This document shows, piece by piece, positions 21,215 through 31,083 of a DNA stretch of 64,000 bases (positions within the stretch are counted from its first letter, which is position 1; each line of letters begins with the position of its first letter). Made by a program: the position numbers and the translations under genes. The notes under the pieces were generated by a model that had not been told where the DNA came from, did not search any database, and saw nothing but the letters and a program-made list of their open reading frames with translations. This DNA is from [Mycobacterium] stephanolepidis (GTDB lineage: Bacteria; Actinomycetota; Actinomycetes; Mycobacteriales; Mycobacteriaceae), in contig NZ_AP018165.1 in assembly GCF_002356335.1 (NCBI RefSeq), forward strand, positions 1,054,001 to 1,118,000. Direction: 5' to 3'.

Positions 21215-24200
21215 CTACACCTTGCTGGGCCACCAGATCCTGTTACCGATGATTGACATTGCCGCCGGAACCATGACGGTGCGCACAATGGTGATGTCGA
21301 GTAGCAGCCCGACGCCGATGGTGAAGCCGATCTGCAGCAGGTTGATCACGCTTCCGCTCATCAGCGCGAACATCGTGAGGGCGAAGACGAGCCCAGCGGT
21401 GGTGATCACACTCCCAGTGCTGCCAAAGCCGCGGAGAATGCCGCGGACTATGCCGTCTTGTGATTCCTCCCTGATTCGGGCCGCGAACAACATGCTGTAG
21501 TCGGCACCCACCGCGATCAACGCCATGAACGACACCGGGAAAACCGACCAGTCGACGTCGATCCCGATGATGTGCTGCCAGAACAGGATCGTGATGCCCG
21601 CGGCAGCGGCGAATGACAACGTGACCACGGCCACCATGAACAGCGGTGCGAGCAGGCTGCGCAATAGCACGGCGAGTACCAGGAATACGCCGAGGATGGC
21701 CACCACACCGTAGGTGGCGAAATCGCGCCAGACCTGATCGCGCATGTCTGCCGACAGCGATGCCAAACCCGTGCTCGCGAATTGTGCGTTCCGCAGGCTC
21801 GTTTCGCCGGCGGCCTGGGTGGCGGCCTGGGCAAGTTGATGTGCGGTGTTCAGTGCCCGATAGCTGTCGGGCTCGACGTCGAACACCACTAGCATCCGGG
21901 CAGTCCTGCCATCGGGAGAGAACAGCAGTTCCTGGCCGGCGACAAACTGTTTTTCGGTAAAGCCTTGTGGCGGTAGGTAGAAGCCTGCCCCAGGGCCGGT
22001 AGAGGTATGCGCGCCGATGTTGTTGAGGTAGCCCGAGGCTTCCCCCAGCCCGGTGTTGAGCTGGCCGGTCAGGCCGGAGATCTGATCGACCCCGCCTCTG
22101 AGCTGGGTGAGCCCGCCAGACAACCGCGATACTCCTTGGGAGAGCGCCGATGCACCCTGGACCAGTTCGTCCAGTTGTTTACGGACCTGCGTCGGCGATT
22201 GATTTCCGAGCTGCTTCGACAGTGACTGGAGCCGTGCAAGGGTGTCTTTGACCCGTGGCAATGCCAACCGTGCGTTCTCGATGGTCTCCTGCGGAACGGC
22301 GGTCGAAGCCAGGAATTGTCGCAGCACCCTGGTCATGGCGCCGTTGGAGATCGAGTCGAGTTCGTCGAGCTGCGTCCGGGCATGTGTGCAGATCGGGTTG
22401 GTGGTGCATGCCGGCGCCGGTTCTGGAGTCAGTGCGGGACCGAGCACTGATTCGAGGGTGTTCACCGCATCTGCCGTTAACGCGTTGGCGCTCAGGGCTT
22501 GTAGCGAATGATCGAGGACGTCCACCAGGGCGGTTAGATCGGCAAGTGTCTGCGGAACATCGGCTGTACTGTTTGTCGCGGTCGATATTGCCTGCCCCGC
22601 CGATTCGTAGCTGTTGATGAGGGTGCGGGCGAGTTCGACGACTTGTCTGGTGCCTGCCACCAGCCGCGGCGCGTTGGCCGCTGCCGTGTCGGCTCCGCCC
22701 TGCAGCTGTGCCAGTCCGGATACCAGTCGCCCAAGATCGGGACCGGATTGGGCGATGCGCTGCTGTGCCTCTTGCAGGCGCTGGCCGATGACACCGGCCT
22801 GATACCCGGTGGTCGTCTCCGTGAGGGGTTTTCCGGTGGGCCGGGTTATCGATCGGACATAGGCGACATCGGGCAGTGTGGATATGGCGGTAGCGATGTG
22901 CTCGAGGGCCGCTAAGTCGTCGGTGTTGCGCATGTCCGTGGCAGAGGTGATGACCAAGTACTCGGGTGCAGCTTCGTTGACCCCCCAATGGTCGTGGACC
23001 TTTGCATAACCGGTTGTGCTTTCGGTGTCGTTCAGCAGCATCGAACTTTCGCTGAAGTTCACACGGAACGTGGCGACAACCGAGGCGGCGGCGAGCAAGA
23101 GGACCACGCAGGCGGCACTGAGGACCCCCGCGTGACGGACAATCCTCGCGCCGGTACGTCGCCACTTGAGCTCGTTCAGATGCCGAGGTTCGGCGTACCC
23201 GCGTGCGCCAAGGATCGACAGGATCGCGTACGGCACGGTGAGGGAGACCGCGAGTGCTAGCACGATAGCGATGGCGATCGGGGGGCCCGCGGCTTTGAAC
23301 ATGCCAAGCTCGGTAAAGGCCATGGCAGATGCCGCGACAGCGATGGTCAGCGCCGATGCGGCGAGGATTCCGTTGACCTTGCTGGTTCCCTGGCCTAGGG
23401 CCTCGGGAACCGAAAGCTTCGCTCTTCGTCCCTCGTGGTAGCTGGCGACGATGAAGATCGCGTAGTCGGTGGCGGCGCCCAGCAGCAGTGCCGTCATCAG
23501 CGAGATCGTGAAATTCGATACCAGCAGGACTCCGTGCTCGCCCAGTAGGGAGATCACCGGGCGGGCCACGCCCAGGGCGATGCCGATGGTGATCAGGGGG
23601 ACCATTGCCGTGATCAGCGAGCGGTAGACCGCTAACAGCACCAGTGTGATCAGGACTATCGAGACGCCCGTGATCACCACCAAGGAGGAGTCCATCGCGC
23701 TGAACATGTCGGTCAATATCGGTGAGGGCCCGGTGAGATAGATGTCGAGTCCCTCCGGTTTAGGCAGCTCGTCGATCATCTGACGGATGCGCACCGTGTT
23801 CTCGTGGGCTTTGGTCGTCCCGATATCGCCGGTGCCGGCGAGGGCGAGGTGGATTGCCTTTCCGTCCGGGCTCAGCCCGATATCACGCAGGTCTTCACTG
23901 GTGTAGGCGTCGAGCATGTACGCAACGTTCTCGTTGTCCGCGCGTAGGGCATCCACCAGCTTTCGGTACACCAGTCGGTCGGCTTCGTTGATGCCTCGCT
24001 CGTCGACCAGCACGATGCTGCCGATGGCCGATGACGCCGGCACGCCGAAGCGTTCCGACATGTACTGAAAGGTTTGTGCAGCTTGGGTATTGGACGGCAT
24101 GAAGGGTGCGGAGTGCTTAGCGACCGTTGTCTCCAGCTGAGGTATCCCGAGATTCAGGATGACAAGGACTGCTAGCCATGAGCCGATGACCAGCCACGGA

Positions 24201-24268
24201 CGCCGCCACGAGAACTGACTGACCGCGCGAAGTGCCCGGTTGTCGCTGTGTGCCATGTAAGCCGCCAT
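21215..24268 (-). CDS. mmpL: MmpL-family RND transporter (stand-alone)
   Basis: A 1017-aa transporter (1013 if the ATG at 24256, MAHSDNRALRA, is used) with the MmpL two-fold layout of helical blocks and two periplasmic domains. It differs from the neighbouring MmpL: the second periplasmic domain has Leu/Gly/Gln-rich coiled-coil-like repeats (for example SQGVSRLSGGLTQLRGGVDQ) and two cysteines (PACTTNPICTH) instead of the Met-rich hairpin. No mmpS accompanies it. Palindromes directly upstream suggest its own control. The cargo is unknown. Confidence 0.93.
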   Translation of the reverse strand: MAAYMAHSDNRALRAVSQFSWRRPWLVIGSWLAVLVILNLGIPQLETTVAKHSAPFMPSNTQAAQTFQYMSERFGVPASSAIGSIVLVDERGINEADRLVYRKLVDALRADNENVAYMLDAYTSEDLRDIGLSPDGKAIHLALAGTGDIGTTKAHENTVRIRQMIDELPKPEGLDIYLTGPSPILTDMFSAMDSSLVVITGVSIVLITLVLLAVYRSLITAMVPLITIGIALGVARPVISLLGEHGVLLVSNFTISLMTALLLGAATDYAIFIVASYHEGRRAKLSVPEALGQGTSKVNGILAASALTIAVAASAMAFTELGMFKAAGPPIAIAIVLALAVSLTVPYAILSILGARGYAEPRHLNELKWRRTGARIVRHAGVLSAACVVLLLAAASVVATFRVNFSESSMLLNDTESTTGYAKVHDHWGVNEAAPEYLVITSATDMRNTDDLAALEHIATAISTLPDVAYVRSITRPTGKPLTETTTGYQAGVIGQRLQEAQQRIAQSGPDLGRLVSGLAQLQGGADTAAANAPRLVAGTRQVVELARTLINSYESAGQAISTATNSTADVPQTLADLTALVDVLDHSLQALSANALTADAVNTLESVLGPALTPEPAPACTTNPICTHARTQLDELDSISNGAMTRVLRQFLASTAVPQETIENARLALPRVKDTLARLQSLSKQLGNQSPTQVRKQLDELVQGASALSQGVSRLSGGLTQLRGGVDQISGLTGQLNTGLGEASGYLNNIGAHTSTGPGAGFYLPPQGFTEKQFVAGQELLFSPDGRTARMLVVFDVEPDSYRALNTAHQLAQAATQAAGETSLRNAQFASTGLASLSADMRDQVWRDFATYGVVAILGVFLVLAVLLRSLLAPLFMVAVVTLSFAAAAGITILFWQHIIGIDVDWSVFPVSFMALIAVGADYSMLFAARIREESQDGIVRGILRGFGSTGSVITTAGLVFALTMFALMSGSVINLLQIGFTIGVGLLLDITIVRTVMVPAAMSIIGNRIWWPSKV

Positions 24269-24277
24269 TCGTTTGCA

Positions 24278-24335
24278 TTACCCCACTGGGTAAACCGATC
24301 GGTATACCACCGCAGCATATAGACCGATCGATCTA
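24278..24335. promoter_or_regulatory. Three adjacent dyads upstream of the stand-alone mmpL
   Basis: Three symmetric elements lie in the 58 bases just upstream of the mmpL start: TTACCC-N4-GGGTAA (24278-24293), the perfect palindrome ACCGATCGGT (24294-24303, touching GGTATACC), and the near-palindrome TAGACCGATCGATCTA (24320-24335). The last two share ACCGATCG. These look like binding sites for a TetR- or MarR-type repressor; which regulator is not known. Confidence 0.5.
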
Positions 24336-24391
24336 TTGCCAAGCGTTGCTGTGGCGGCGTGCCAGAACCGCGGAATCGAGCTCGATTGCGG

Positions 24392-25309
24392 TTAGCTCAG
24401 CGGTTTTTCGAACCAGTGGTGTGCGTACTTTTCGTCGTTGAACGCGGCGACCTCGCCATAACCCGCCGAGCGGTACATCGCGATCGCCTCGGTAAGCGCC
24501 CGATTGGTGTCCAGGCGAATCGTGCCGGCGCCGTGGGCGATCGCCAGCTGCTCCAGCTCGGCGAGAATTCGTTTCCCGAGCCCCATGCCGCGGACATTGG
24601 GGGAGATCCATACTCGTTTGATTTCGGCCGTTTCGATGATGCCGCCGGCGTTCCTGAGCAGCTTGAGCCCACCGCAGCCGACGGGCTCTTCATGCAGGGT
24701 TGCGACGAGGAACAGTCCGGCGGGAGCGCAGAGTTCGGTGTCTCCGGCGGGGAGCGTCAGCGCGGGATCAAACCCGCCGGAGAATCTGGCGGAGATCTCG
24801 TCGAAGTAGGCGCGAATGCAATATCGGGCCTCCGGGGCGCGGGTGTCCATCACGGCGGTCTGAACCTGCGAGGCCACAAAGAGTCGTTCGACTTCGGCCA
24901 TGGCATCGGCGAGCCGTCGCCGCTGATCGATGCTGAGCGGTTCCAGGATGGAACGCGCCAGGTCGTCCGAGCGGCGATCCAGCTCGGACAGTTCGGCGTG
25001 GCCGGTGGGTGTCAGGCGCGCGGTGCGTACCCGGGTGTCGCCGTCCGCGGCGTTCACCTCGATGAGCCCACCGCCTTCCAGTGCGCGCAACAGCCGGCTC
25101 AGGTACCCCGAGTCCAAGCCCAGGCGGGCGCGCAGCTCGCGGATATCGCATCCCCGCGAAATCCCGGAACCGTTGGCGCCGATCTCCCACAACACCCGCG
25201 ACTGACCCAATGGGCGGTCCCGGGTGAGGTAGTCGCTCTCGAGGACGCCTATTCGTTGGGTGACGGTTCTGTTGAAGCTGCGCAACCCGTCGACCAGGGC
25301 ATCGGTCAT
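24392..25309 (-). CDS. MarR-GNAT fusion regulator/acetyltransferase
   Basis: A 305-aa fusion. Residues 1-150 form a MarR winged helix-turn-helix (DIRELRARLGLDSGYLSRLL recognition region and the DGDTRVRTARLT wing). Residues 160-305 form a GNAT acetyltransferase, with the acetyl-CoA loop VRGMGLGKRILAEL and the closing YRSAGYGEV. Proteins of this plan are common in actinobacteria; the acetylated substrate is usually unknown. Start ATG 25309. An inverted repeat immediately upstream (25314-25327) suggests autoregulation. It is divergent from ispE. Confidence 0.9.
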   Translation of the reverse strand: MTDALVDGLRSFNRTVTQRIGVLESDYLTRDRPLGQSRVLWEIGANGSGISRGCDIRELRARLGLDSGYLSRLLRALEGGGLIEVNAADGDTRVRTARLTPTGHAELSELDRRSDDLARSILEPLSIDQRRRLADAMAEVERLFVASQVQTAVMDTRAPEARYCIRAYFDEISARFSGGFDPALTLPAGDTELCAPAGLFLVATLHEEPVGCGGLKLLRNAGGIIETAEIKRVWISPNVRGMGLGKRILAELEQLAIAHGAGTIRLDTNRALTEAIAMYRSAGYGEVAAFNDEKYAHHWFEKPLS

Positions 25310-25313
25310 TTAC

Positions 25314-25327
25314 CTGACTTTAGTCAG
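25314..25327. promoter_or_regulatory. Inverted repeat next to the marR-gnat start
   Basis: CTGACT-TT-AGTCAG is a perfect 6+6 base inverted repeat 5 bases upstream of the ATG at 25309, where a bound MarR dimer would block transcription or initiation. Confidence 0.5.
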
Positions 25328-25392
25328 ATAAAGCCGCGATGTCTCCGTTGTTCGAGGGGTAACGGCCAAGTGCGCCGCCAGAACGTACCCTC

Positions 25393-26343
25393 ATGGGCGT
25401 GTCCGAGACCGTCTCCGATTGGGTGCCCACCGGCGCGGTGACCGTTCGAGCGCCCGGCAAGGTCAACCTGTATCTCGCCGTCGGAGATCTGCGTGAGGAC
25501 GGCTATCACGAGCTGACCACCGTTTTCCATGCGGTGTCGCTGGCCGATGACGTCACGGTTCGGGATGCCGACGTGCTGTCCGTCGATGTCGTCGGGCAGG
25601 GCCAGGGGACGGTGCCCACCGACGAGCGCAACCTTGCCTGGCAGGCGGCCGAGCTCTTCGCCGACCATGTGGGCCGCGCCCCCGATGTCTCGATCTTCAT
25701 CAACAAGGACATCCCGGTCGCGGGCGGTATGGCGGGCGGATCCGCTGATGCGGCTGCGGTGCTGGTCGCGATGAACGAGCTGTGGCGCGCCGGTGTGCCG
25801 CGCCGCGATCTGCACCACCTGGCCGCCCGGCTCGGCAGCGACGTCCCGTTCGCATTGCATGGGGGAACCGCCTTGGGCACGGGTCGGGGCGAGCAGCTCG
25901 CCACGGTTTTGGCGCGCAACGTCTTTCACTGGGTGTTCGCGTTCGCCGACGGGGGCTTGTCGACGCCCGATGTGTTCCGGGAGATTGACCGGCTGCGCGA
26001 GAACGGCGATCCGCCGCGGCTCGACGAGTCCGACGAATTGCTCGGGGCGCTCGCTGCCGGGGACGCACGCCGACTGGCGCCGCTGCTGGGTAACGAGCTG
26101 CAGGCCGCCGCGGTGAGCCTCAATCCAGGCCTGCGGCGCACGCTCCGAGCGGGGGAGTCTGCGGGCGCCCTCGCCGGAATCGTGTCCGGTTCCGGCCCCA
26201 CCTGTGCGTTCTTGTGCACCTCGGCCGATGATGCGGTGCAGGTGGGTGCCGAGCTCGCGGGTGCCGGTGTGTGCCGAACCGTCCGAGTGGCCAGTGGGCC
26301 CGTGCACGGCGCACAGGTCATCCAGGGTCGCAGCGACGGCTAG
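25393..26343 (+). CDS. ispE: 4-diphosphocytidyl-2-C-methyl-D-erythritol kinase
   Basis: GHMP kinase of the MEP isoprenoid pathway; phosphorylates the 2-hydroxyl of CDP-methylerythritol using ATP. The 316-aa protein has APGKVNLYL (residues 20-28), the ATP-binding glycine loop [15 protein letters not shown] (108-122) and the C-terminal SGSGPTCAF. The ATG is at 25393; GTG 25399 is possible. In M. tuberculosis it follows ksgA directly and shares its operon; here it must have its own promoter in the 83 bases shared with the divergent marR-gnat gene. Confidence 0.95.
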   Translation: MGVSETVSDWVPTGAVTVRAPGKVNLYLAVGDLREDGYHELTTVFHAVSLADDVTVRDADVLSVDVVGQGQGTVPTDERNLAWQAAELFADHVGRAPDVSIFINKDIPVAGGMAGGSADAAAVLVAMNELWRAGVPRRDLHHLAARLGSDVPFALHGGTALGTGRGEQLATVLARNVFHWVFAFADGGLSTPDVFREIDRLRENGDPPRLDESDELLGALAAGDARRLAPLLGNELQAAAVSLNPGLRRTLRAGESAGALAGIVSGSGPTCAFLCTSADDAVQVGAELAGAGVCRTVRVASGPVHGAQVIQGRSDG

Positions 26344-26390
26344 ACACGCCGAATAGCGCGACACGCCGAACGGCCAGATCACAGTGGGTT

Positions 26391-26418
26391 TTGACGGCGA
26401 TTAAGAAAAGCCTAAGAT
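26391..26418 (+). promoter_or_regulatory. Candidate housekeeping promoter for the pks16-like gene
   Basis: TTGACG (26391-26396) and TAAGAT (26413-26418) are separated by 16 bases, close to the SigA consensus. It would leave a leader of about 150 bases before the GTG at 26575. Confidence 0.5.
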
Positions 26419-26574
26419 GCTACGGGATCGTAAGAAGGCATCCGGACTGTCACCTGAACGATATGAATCCGCTGCTAACGGCCTCGCGCGCGCCTACCGC
26501 GCGTCGCGGCAGCTGTGGCGGACCATCCGATAAGGACGCGTGACTCGCCCAACAGGCCTAGGCCAGGAGGAACT

Positions 26575-28224
26575 GTGAGCAGGTTTACCGACGAGCTCTA
26601 CGCCAATGCGCTGTCCAGCAGCAAGGGCATGGTCACCGGCGAACCCGATACTCCCGTTCGGCACACCTGGAAGCAGGTCCACGAGCGCGCCAAGCAGCTG
26701 GCCGGTGGTCTGGCCGCGGCGGGTCTCGGGCCTGACGATGCGATCGGCATGTTGGTGGGTATGCCCGTCGAGATCGCTCCGGCGATTCAGGCGGTGTGGA
26801 TGCGTGGTGCCTCGCTGACGATGCTGCACCAGCCGACCCCGCGCACCGACCTCGCGGTGTGGGCCGAGGACACCCTCAAGGTTGTCGACATGATCGGCGC
26901 CAAGGCCGTCATCGTGTCCGCGCCGTTCGACGCCGCCGCGCCGGTGCTGGAGGAGAAGGGCGTCATCGTCGTCCAGATCAAGGATCTGTGGGATGCCGAT
27001 GCGATCGAGCCCCTGGATGTCGACGAGGATGCTGTCGCGCTGATGCAGCTGACCTCGGGATCTACCGGGTCCCCTAAGGCTGTCAAGATCACTCACCGCA
27101 ACCTGTACGCCAACGCGCACGGCATGTACGTCGCCTCCAAGTACAAGCCGGAGTCCGACGTGATGGTCAGCTGGTTGCCGCTGTTCCACGACATGGGCAT
27201 GGTCGGCTTCCTCACGGTGCCGATGTTCTTCGGCGCCGAGCTGGTGAAGATCACCCCGATGGACTTCATGCGCGATGTTCTGTTGTGGGGCAGGCTGATC
27301 GACAAGTACAAGGGCACCATGACGGCCGCCCCGAACTTCGCCTACTCGTTGTTCGCCAAGCGGCTACGCAACCAGGCCAAGCCGGGCGACTTCGACCTTT
27401 CGACCCTGCGATTCGTGCTCTCCGGTGCCGAGCCGGTGGATCCGGCCGTGGTCCACGACCTGTGCGATGCCGGAAAGCCGTTTGGGTTCAAGTCCTCCGC
27501 GATGGTGCCTGCCTACGGCATGGCCGAAACCGCCTTGGCCGTGTCCTTCTCCGAGGTTGAAGCCTCCGGTCTCATCGTCGACGAGGTTGACGCCGACCTG
27601 TTGGCCGCGCTGCGCCGGGCGGTGCCCGCCACCCGCGGAAATCTGCGCCACCTGGCGACACTCGGCCCGCTACTGCCCGGCATCGAGGCACGTGTCATCG
27701 ATGAGGACCTGAATGTGCTGCCTCCGCGCGGCGTCGGTGTCATCGAGTTGCGTGGCGAGTCGGTCACCCCCGGTTACGTCACCATGGGTGGATTCCTGGC
27801 GGCGCAGGACGAAAACGGTTGGTACAACACGGGTGATCTCGGTTATCTGACCGAGCGTGGGCACGTGGTGGTCTGCGGTCGCGTCAAGGACGTCATCATC
27901 ATGGCGGGCCGCAACATCTACCCGACCGACATCGAACGCGCGGCCGGCCGTGTCGAGGGTGTGCGTCCGGGTTGTGCGGTCGCCGTGCGGCTGGAAGCCG
28001 GGGTGGACCCCAAGAATCAGCGCGAGACCTTCGCGGTTGTGGTGGAGTCCAACGCATTCGAGAATGCGGATGAGGTTCGCCGCATCGAGCAGCAGGTCGC
28101 GCACGAGGTCGTTGCCGAGGTCGATGTGCGGCCGCGCAATGTGGTGGTGCTCGGACCGGGCAGCATTCCGAAGACCCCATCGGGCAAGCTGCGCCGCTCG
28201 ACGTCGGTGGCCCTCGTCATCTAA
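26575..28224 (+). CDS. Acyl-CoA/acyl-AMP synthetase (Pks16-like)
   Basis: A 549-aa member of the adenylate-forming superfamily that would activate a fatty or related acid with ATP. Motifs in order: P-loop [38 protein letters not shown], the hinge [16 protein letters not shown], and the catalytic lysine in [10 protein letters not shown]. The GTG at 26575 follows AGGAGG with 5-base spacing. The position after ispE matches the M. tuberculosis gene called pks16, which despite its name is a ligase and not a polyketide synthase. The natural substrate is not known. Confidence 0.9.
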   Translation: MSRFTDELYANALSSSKGMVTGEPDTPVRHTWKQVHERAKQLAGGLAAAGLGPDDAIGMLVGMPVEIAPAIQAVWMRGASLTMLHQPTPRTDLAVWAEDTLKVVDMIGAKAVIVSAPFDAAAPVLEEKGVIVVQIKDLWDADAIEPLDVDEDAVALMQLTSGSTGSPKAVKITHRNLYANAHGMYVASKYKPESDVMVSWLPLFHDMGMVGFLTVPMFFGAELVKITPMDFMRDVLLWGRLIDKYKGTMTAAPNFAYSLFAKRLRNQAKPGDFDLSTLRFVLSGAEPVDPAVVHDLCDAGKPFGFKSSAMVPAYGMAETALAVSFSEVEASGLIVDEVDADLLAALRRAVPATRGNLRHLATLGPLLPGIEARVIDEDLNVLPPRGVGVIELRGESVTPGYVTMGGFLAAQDENGWYNTGDLGYLTERGHVVVCGRVKDVIIMAGRNIYPTDIERAAGRVEGVRPGCAVAVRLEAGVDPKNQRETFAVVVESNAFENADEVRRIEQQVAHEVVAEVDVRPRNVVVLGPGSIPKTPSGKLRRSTSVALVI

Positions 28225-28227
28225 TCG

Positions 28228-28611
28228 ATGGCGTACTTTCTCGGGCAGCGGCTCGCCGAGCTCGTCATGTTTGGCCCGATAGTCCTGCTCGTCGTGTGGT
28301 TGGCGACTCGTCGCCTGCGGCGTAAACCATCTCAGCAGAATCACTGGGAGCACGCGGTACGGACGTGCGCTGCGAATCCCGCCTTCCACTTGGGACAGAT
28401 CGTCGAAGTGCTTTCGAGCGATGCGGAGCAAGGAGAGCACGCGCGAATCGCATGGCATGACACCGGCGTAGAGCAAGAGATCTGGTTCGGTGATGCCTGG
28501 CCGCTGGAAGGCGTGTGGGTGGTGGTGAGTGGCGCCAACGGAGACGGTGCCGCTGAACGTAACCCACAGGTCTTTTACGTGTCGGAAGTTCATGACATCA
28601 TCGTGTTGTGA
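28228..28611 (+). CDS. Hypothetical small membrane protein, 127 aa
   Basis: No recognised family. Starts 3 bases after the stop of the pks16-like gene, so it is probably co-transcribed. One N-terminal hydrophobic helix (about residues 8-26, FGPIVLLVVWLA) is followed by a basic stop-transfer sequence (RRLRRK) and a soluble domain of about 95 residues with alternating hydrophobic residues. Its valine/tryptophan-rich content suggests a small beta barrel, cytoplasmic by the positive-inside rule. It converges on fabH with a 16-base gap. Confidence 0.75.
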   Translation: MAYFLGQRLAELVMFGPIVLLVVWLATRRLRRKPSQQNHWEHAVRTCAANPAFHLGQIVEVLSSDAEQGEHARIAWHDTGVEQEIWFGDAWPLEGVWVVVSGANGDGAAERNPQVFYVSEVHDIIVL

Positions 28612-28627
28612 ACGCCGAAAGCGCTGA

Positions 28628-29650
28628 CTACTCGAACGGAACGGGTGGCATCCTGACTACCTGGGCGGCGTAGCTCAGTCCGGCGCCGTATCCGATGAGC
28701 AGGGCCAGATCGCCCGGCTTGGCGGCGCCGGTGGACAGCAGGCCCTCCATGGCCAACGGCACCGAAGCGGCAGAGGTGTTGCCCGTGTGTTCGATGTCGT
28801 TGGCGATCACCGCATCCGAACGCAAGTGCAGGTTCTTGGCCAAGAGTTCGTTGATCCGGCTGTTGGCCTGGTGTGGGACGAAGACGTCGATATCCTCCGG
28901 GCCCACCTTGGCTGCTTCCAGGGCGCGCTGGCCCACCTTGCCCATTTCAAATGCGGCCCAACGGAATACAGAGGTTCCTTCGATGCGCAGATAGGGGCGC
29001 GGGCCCTCCGGGTCGGGCGCTGCCGCGAAGTCCATCCAGTCGATATCCTGCCGAATGGCGTTGGCCTGGCTGCCGTCGCTGCCCCATACCGTGGGGCCGA
29101 TACCCTGTTCGGCGGTCTCGCCGACGACAACCGCACCGGCCCCGTCGCCGAAGATGAAGCAGTTGCCGCGGTCGGTCATATCCAGCGCGGGGGAGAGCTT
29201 TTCGGAGCCGATGACCAGCACCTTGCTGGCGCTGCCACCGCGGATCATGTCGCCCGCCACGCCCACCGCGTATCCGAACCCGGCACAGCCGGCGGACAGG
29301 TCGAATGCCGGGACGCCTTGGGCCCCCAGCGCGGTGGCGACGGCCGGGGCGGATGCCGGTGTCTGCAGGTAGTGGGTGCTGGTGGCGACGATCACCGCGT
29401 CGATCTCGGCGCCGGTGAGCAGGGCGTTGGCGATGGCCTTACGTCCGGCTTCGATGGCCAGGGTCTGGGCGGATTCTTCCTTGGCAGCGAACCGGCGGGT
29501 CTTGATACCGGTGCGGGTGTAGATCCACTCGTCGGAGGACTCGATGTGCTCGCAGATCTCTTCGTTGGTGACGACGCGTTCGGGACGGTATGCCCCCAGG
29601 CTGAGCAGGCCGATCTTGTTGATGCCGGTGATCTCCGCGATGTCGGTCAT
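28628..29650 (-). CDS. fabH: Beta-ketoacyl-ACP synthase III (FabH-type)
   Basis: Thiolase-fold condensing enzyme linking acyl-CoA primers to malonyl-ACP. The 340-aa protein has an intact catalytic triad: C122 (SAGCAGFGY), H260 (PHQANSRI) and N291 (HTGNTSAAS). RTGIKTRR and the FGDGAGAVV segment are also typical. In M. tuberculosis fabH lies elsewhere and is not found between pks16 and pth, so this is an extra gene in this backbone; whether it is the main FabH or a paralogue cannot be decided here. The downstream pth gene is on the same strand. Confidence 0.92.
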   Translation of the reverse strand: MTDIAEITGINKIGLLSLGAYRPERVVTNEEICEHIESSDEWIYTRTGIKTRRFAAKEESAQTLAIEAGRKAIANALLTGAEIDAVIVATSTHYLQTPASAPAVATALGAQGVPAFDLSAGCAGFGYAVGVAGDMIRGGSASKVLVIGSEKLSPALDMTDRGNCFIFGDGAGAVVVGETAEQGIGPTVWGSDGSQANAIRQDIDWMDFAAAPDPEGPRPYLRIEGTSVFRWAAFEMGKVGQRALEAAKVGPEDIDVFVPHQANSRINELLAKNLHLRSDAVIANDIEHTGNTSAASVPLAMEGLLSTGAAKPGDLALLIGYGAGLSYAAQVVRMPPVPFE

Positions 29651-29680
29651 GAGGAGACCATAGCGGGACCATCCGAACGT

Positions 29681-30271
29681 CTAACCCCAGGCATGTACCT
29701 GATTCTGTGCCGCCTCCAGGCCCAGGCGGATCAGCAGCTCGGTCGCGTCGACGCCTTGCTCACACAGCAACGGAACCTGTTCGGTCTCCGTCTTGGCGAA
29801 ATTCTCCAGTACGAAGGCGGCTGGGTCCTTGCGGCCGGGTGGGCGACCGACACCCAGACGGACCCGCAGATAGTCCTTGGTGCCCAGTGATTGCGATATC
29901 GAGCGCAGCCCGTTGTGGCCACCCTCGCCGCCGCCGAGCTTGAGTCGCACGGTGCCGAAGTCGAGATCCAGCTCGTCGTGCATCACGATGACGTTCCCGG
30001 GGGGAACTGAAAAGAATTTGGCCAGTGCGGCCACTTGAGGGCCGGATGTGTTCATGAACGTGCGTGGCTTGGCCAGATTCACGGCCCGGCCGCCGAGGCG
30101 AATCGTTGTCGCCTCGGCGCCGGACTTCTTGTGCGGCTTGAATGTTGCGCCGTCCTTGGCCGCCAACAGGTCGGCAACCATGAATCCGAGGTTGTGCCGG
30201 GTCTTGGCATAGGTCGGCCCGGGGTTTCCCAGGCCGACCACCAGCACGGCGTCGTCGGATACGTCGGGCAC
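29681..30271 (-). CDS. pth: Peptidyl-tRNA hydrolase
   Basis: Releases tRNA from peptidyl-tRNA that has dropped off ribosomes. The 196-aa protein has the three catalytic-site elements: N16 in [10 protein letters not shown]26 in TRHNLGF and D99 in MHDELDL, as well as [12 protein letters not shown]. Its start is 3 bases from the stop of rplY, and the rplY-pth pair is the normal mycobacterial operon. Confidence 0.96.
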   Translation of the reverse strand: MPDVSDDAVLVVGLGNPGPTYAKTRHNLGFMVADLLAAKDGATFKPHKKSGAEATTIRLGGRAVNLAKPRTFMNTSGPQVAALAKFFSVPPGNVIVMHDELDLDFGTVRLKLGGGEGGHNGLRSISQSLGTKDYLRVRLGVGRPPGRKDPAAFVLENFAKTETEQVPLLCEQGVDATELLIRLGLEAAQNQVHAWG

Positions 30272-30274
30272 GTC

Positions 30275-30928
30275 TTACTCCTCGGAGGAGCCCTCGGCGG
30301 CCTCGTCCGCGGCGGGAGCCTCAGCGGCACCTTCACCGCCGCCACCCTCGGCGTCCATCTCGTCGGCGGTCGGGGCCGCGACGACGTTGACGACCAGGGT
30401 CTCGGGATCGGAGATCAGGGTGGAGCCCTTGGGCAGCTCGATCGATCCGGCGGTGATCTGGGTGCCCGCTGCCAGGCCTTCGACCGACACGGTGAGGAAC
30501 TCGGGGATGGACAGCGCCTCGGCCTCGATCTCCAGGGTGTTGGCGTCCTGGGTGACCAGGGTGCCGCTCTCGGCGTCGCCCTCGACGTGGACGTTCACCT
30601 CAACGGTGACCTTCTCGCCCTTGCGCACGACCAGCAGGTCGGCGTGCACCAGGTTGCGGCGGATGGGGTGGATCTCGATGGTCTTGGTGAGGGCCAGCTG
30701 CTCGTGGCCTTCGATGTCCAAGGTCAAGATGGCGTTGGTGCCGGTGTGGCGCAGCACGGCCGCGAAGTCGCGGGCCGGCAGGTTCAGGTGCTCGGGGGTG
30801 GTGCCGTGGCCGTACAGGACCGCGGGAACCAGGCCGTCGCGGCGGGCGCGGCGCGAGGCGCCCTTACCCGTGTCCGTGCGGACGGTGACGGTGAGGTTAT
30901 TGCTGGTGGGGGCGTTCTTCTGGGACAT
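30275..30928 (-). CDS. rplY: 50S ribosomal protein L25 (general stress protein Ctc form)
   Basis: 5S rRNA-binding ribosomal protein of the long CTC type, 217 aa. The ATG at 30928 has an AGGAG ribosome-binding site 8 bases upstream; a longer reading to 30958 lacks one. The N-terminal L25 domain ([34 protein letters not shown]) is followed by the TL5 beta domain and an acidic, Ala/Glu/Gly-rich tail ([12 protein letters not shown]...) typical of actinobacteria. It is upstream of pth. Confidence 0.95.
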   Translation of the reverse strand: MSQKNAPTSNNLTVTVRTDTGKGASRRARRDGLVPAVLYGHGTTPEHLNLPARDFAAVLRHTGTNAILTLDIEGHEQLALTKTIEIHPIRRNLVHADLLVVRKGEKVTVEVNVHVEGDAESGTLVTQDANTLEIEAEALSIPEFLTVSVEGLAAGTQITAGSIELPKGSTLISDPETLVVNVVAAPTADEMDAEGGGGEGAAEAPAADEAAEGSSEE

Positions 30929-31083
30929 CTGGTCAACTCCTTGCGTTTCGTGAGACACGGCGCAGGGAGGACATCAGGATGACGCCCGTGATCCCGTCGA
31001 TAACGGTGGGAAGACCCACCCTCGCCGTGACAGCCCGTTCAGAGTAGCCGAGCCCGGACCTGAAAGACCAATCAGTGCAGGGG

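Noticed and set aside
26343..26371. Direct repeat GACACGCCGAA twice after ispE
   Set aside because: Only two copies 18 bases apart with no link to a known element; likely chance or minor duplication.
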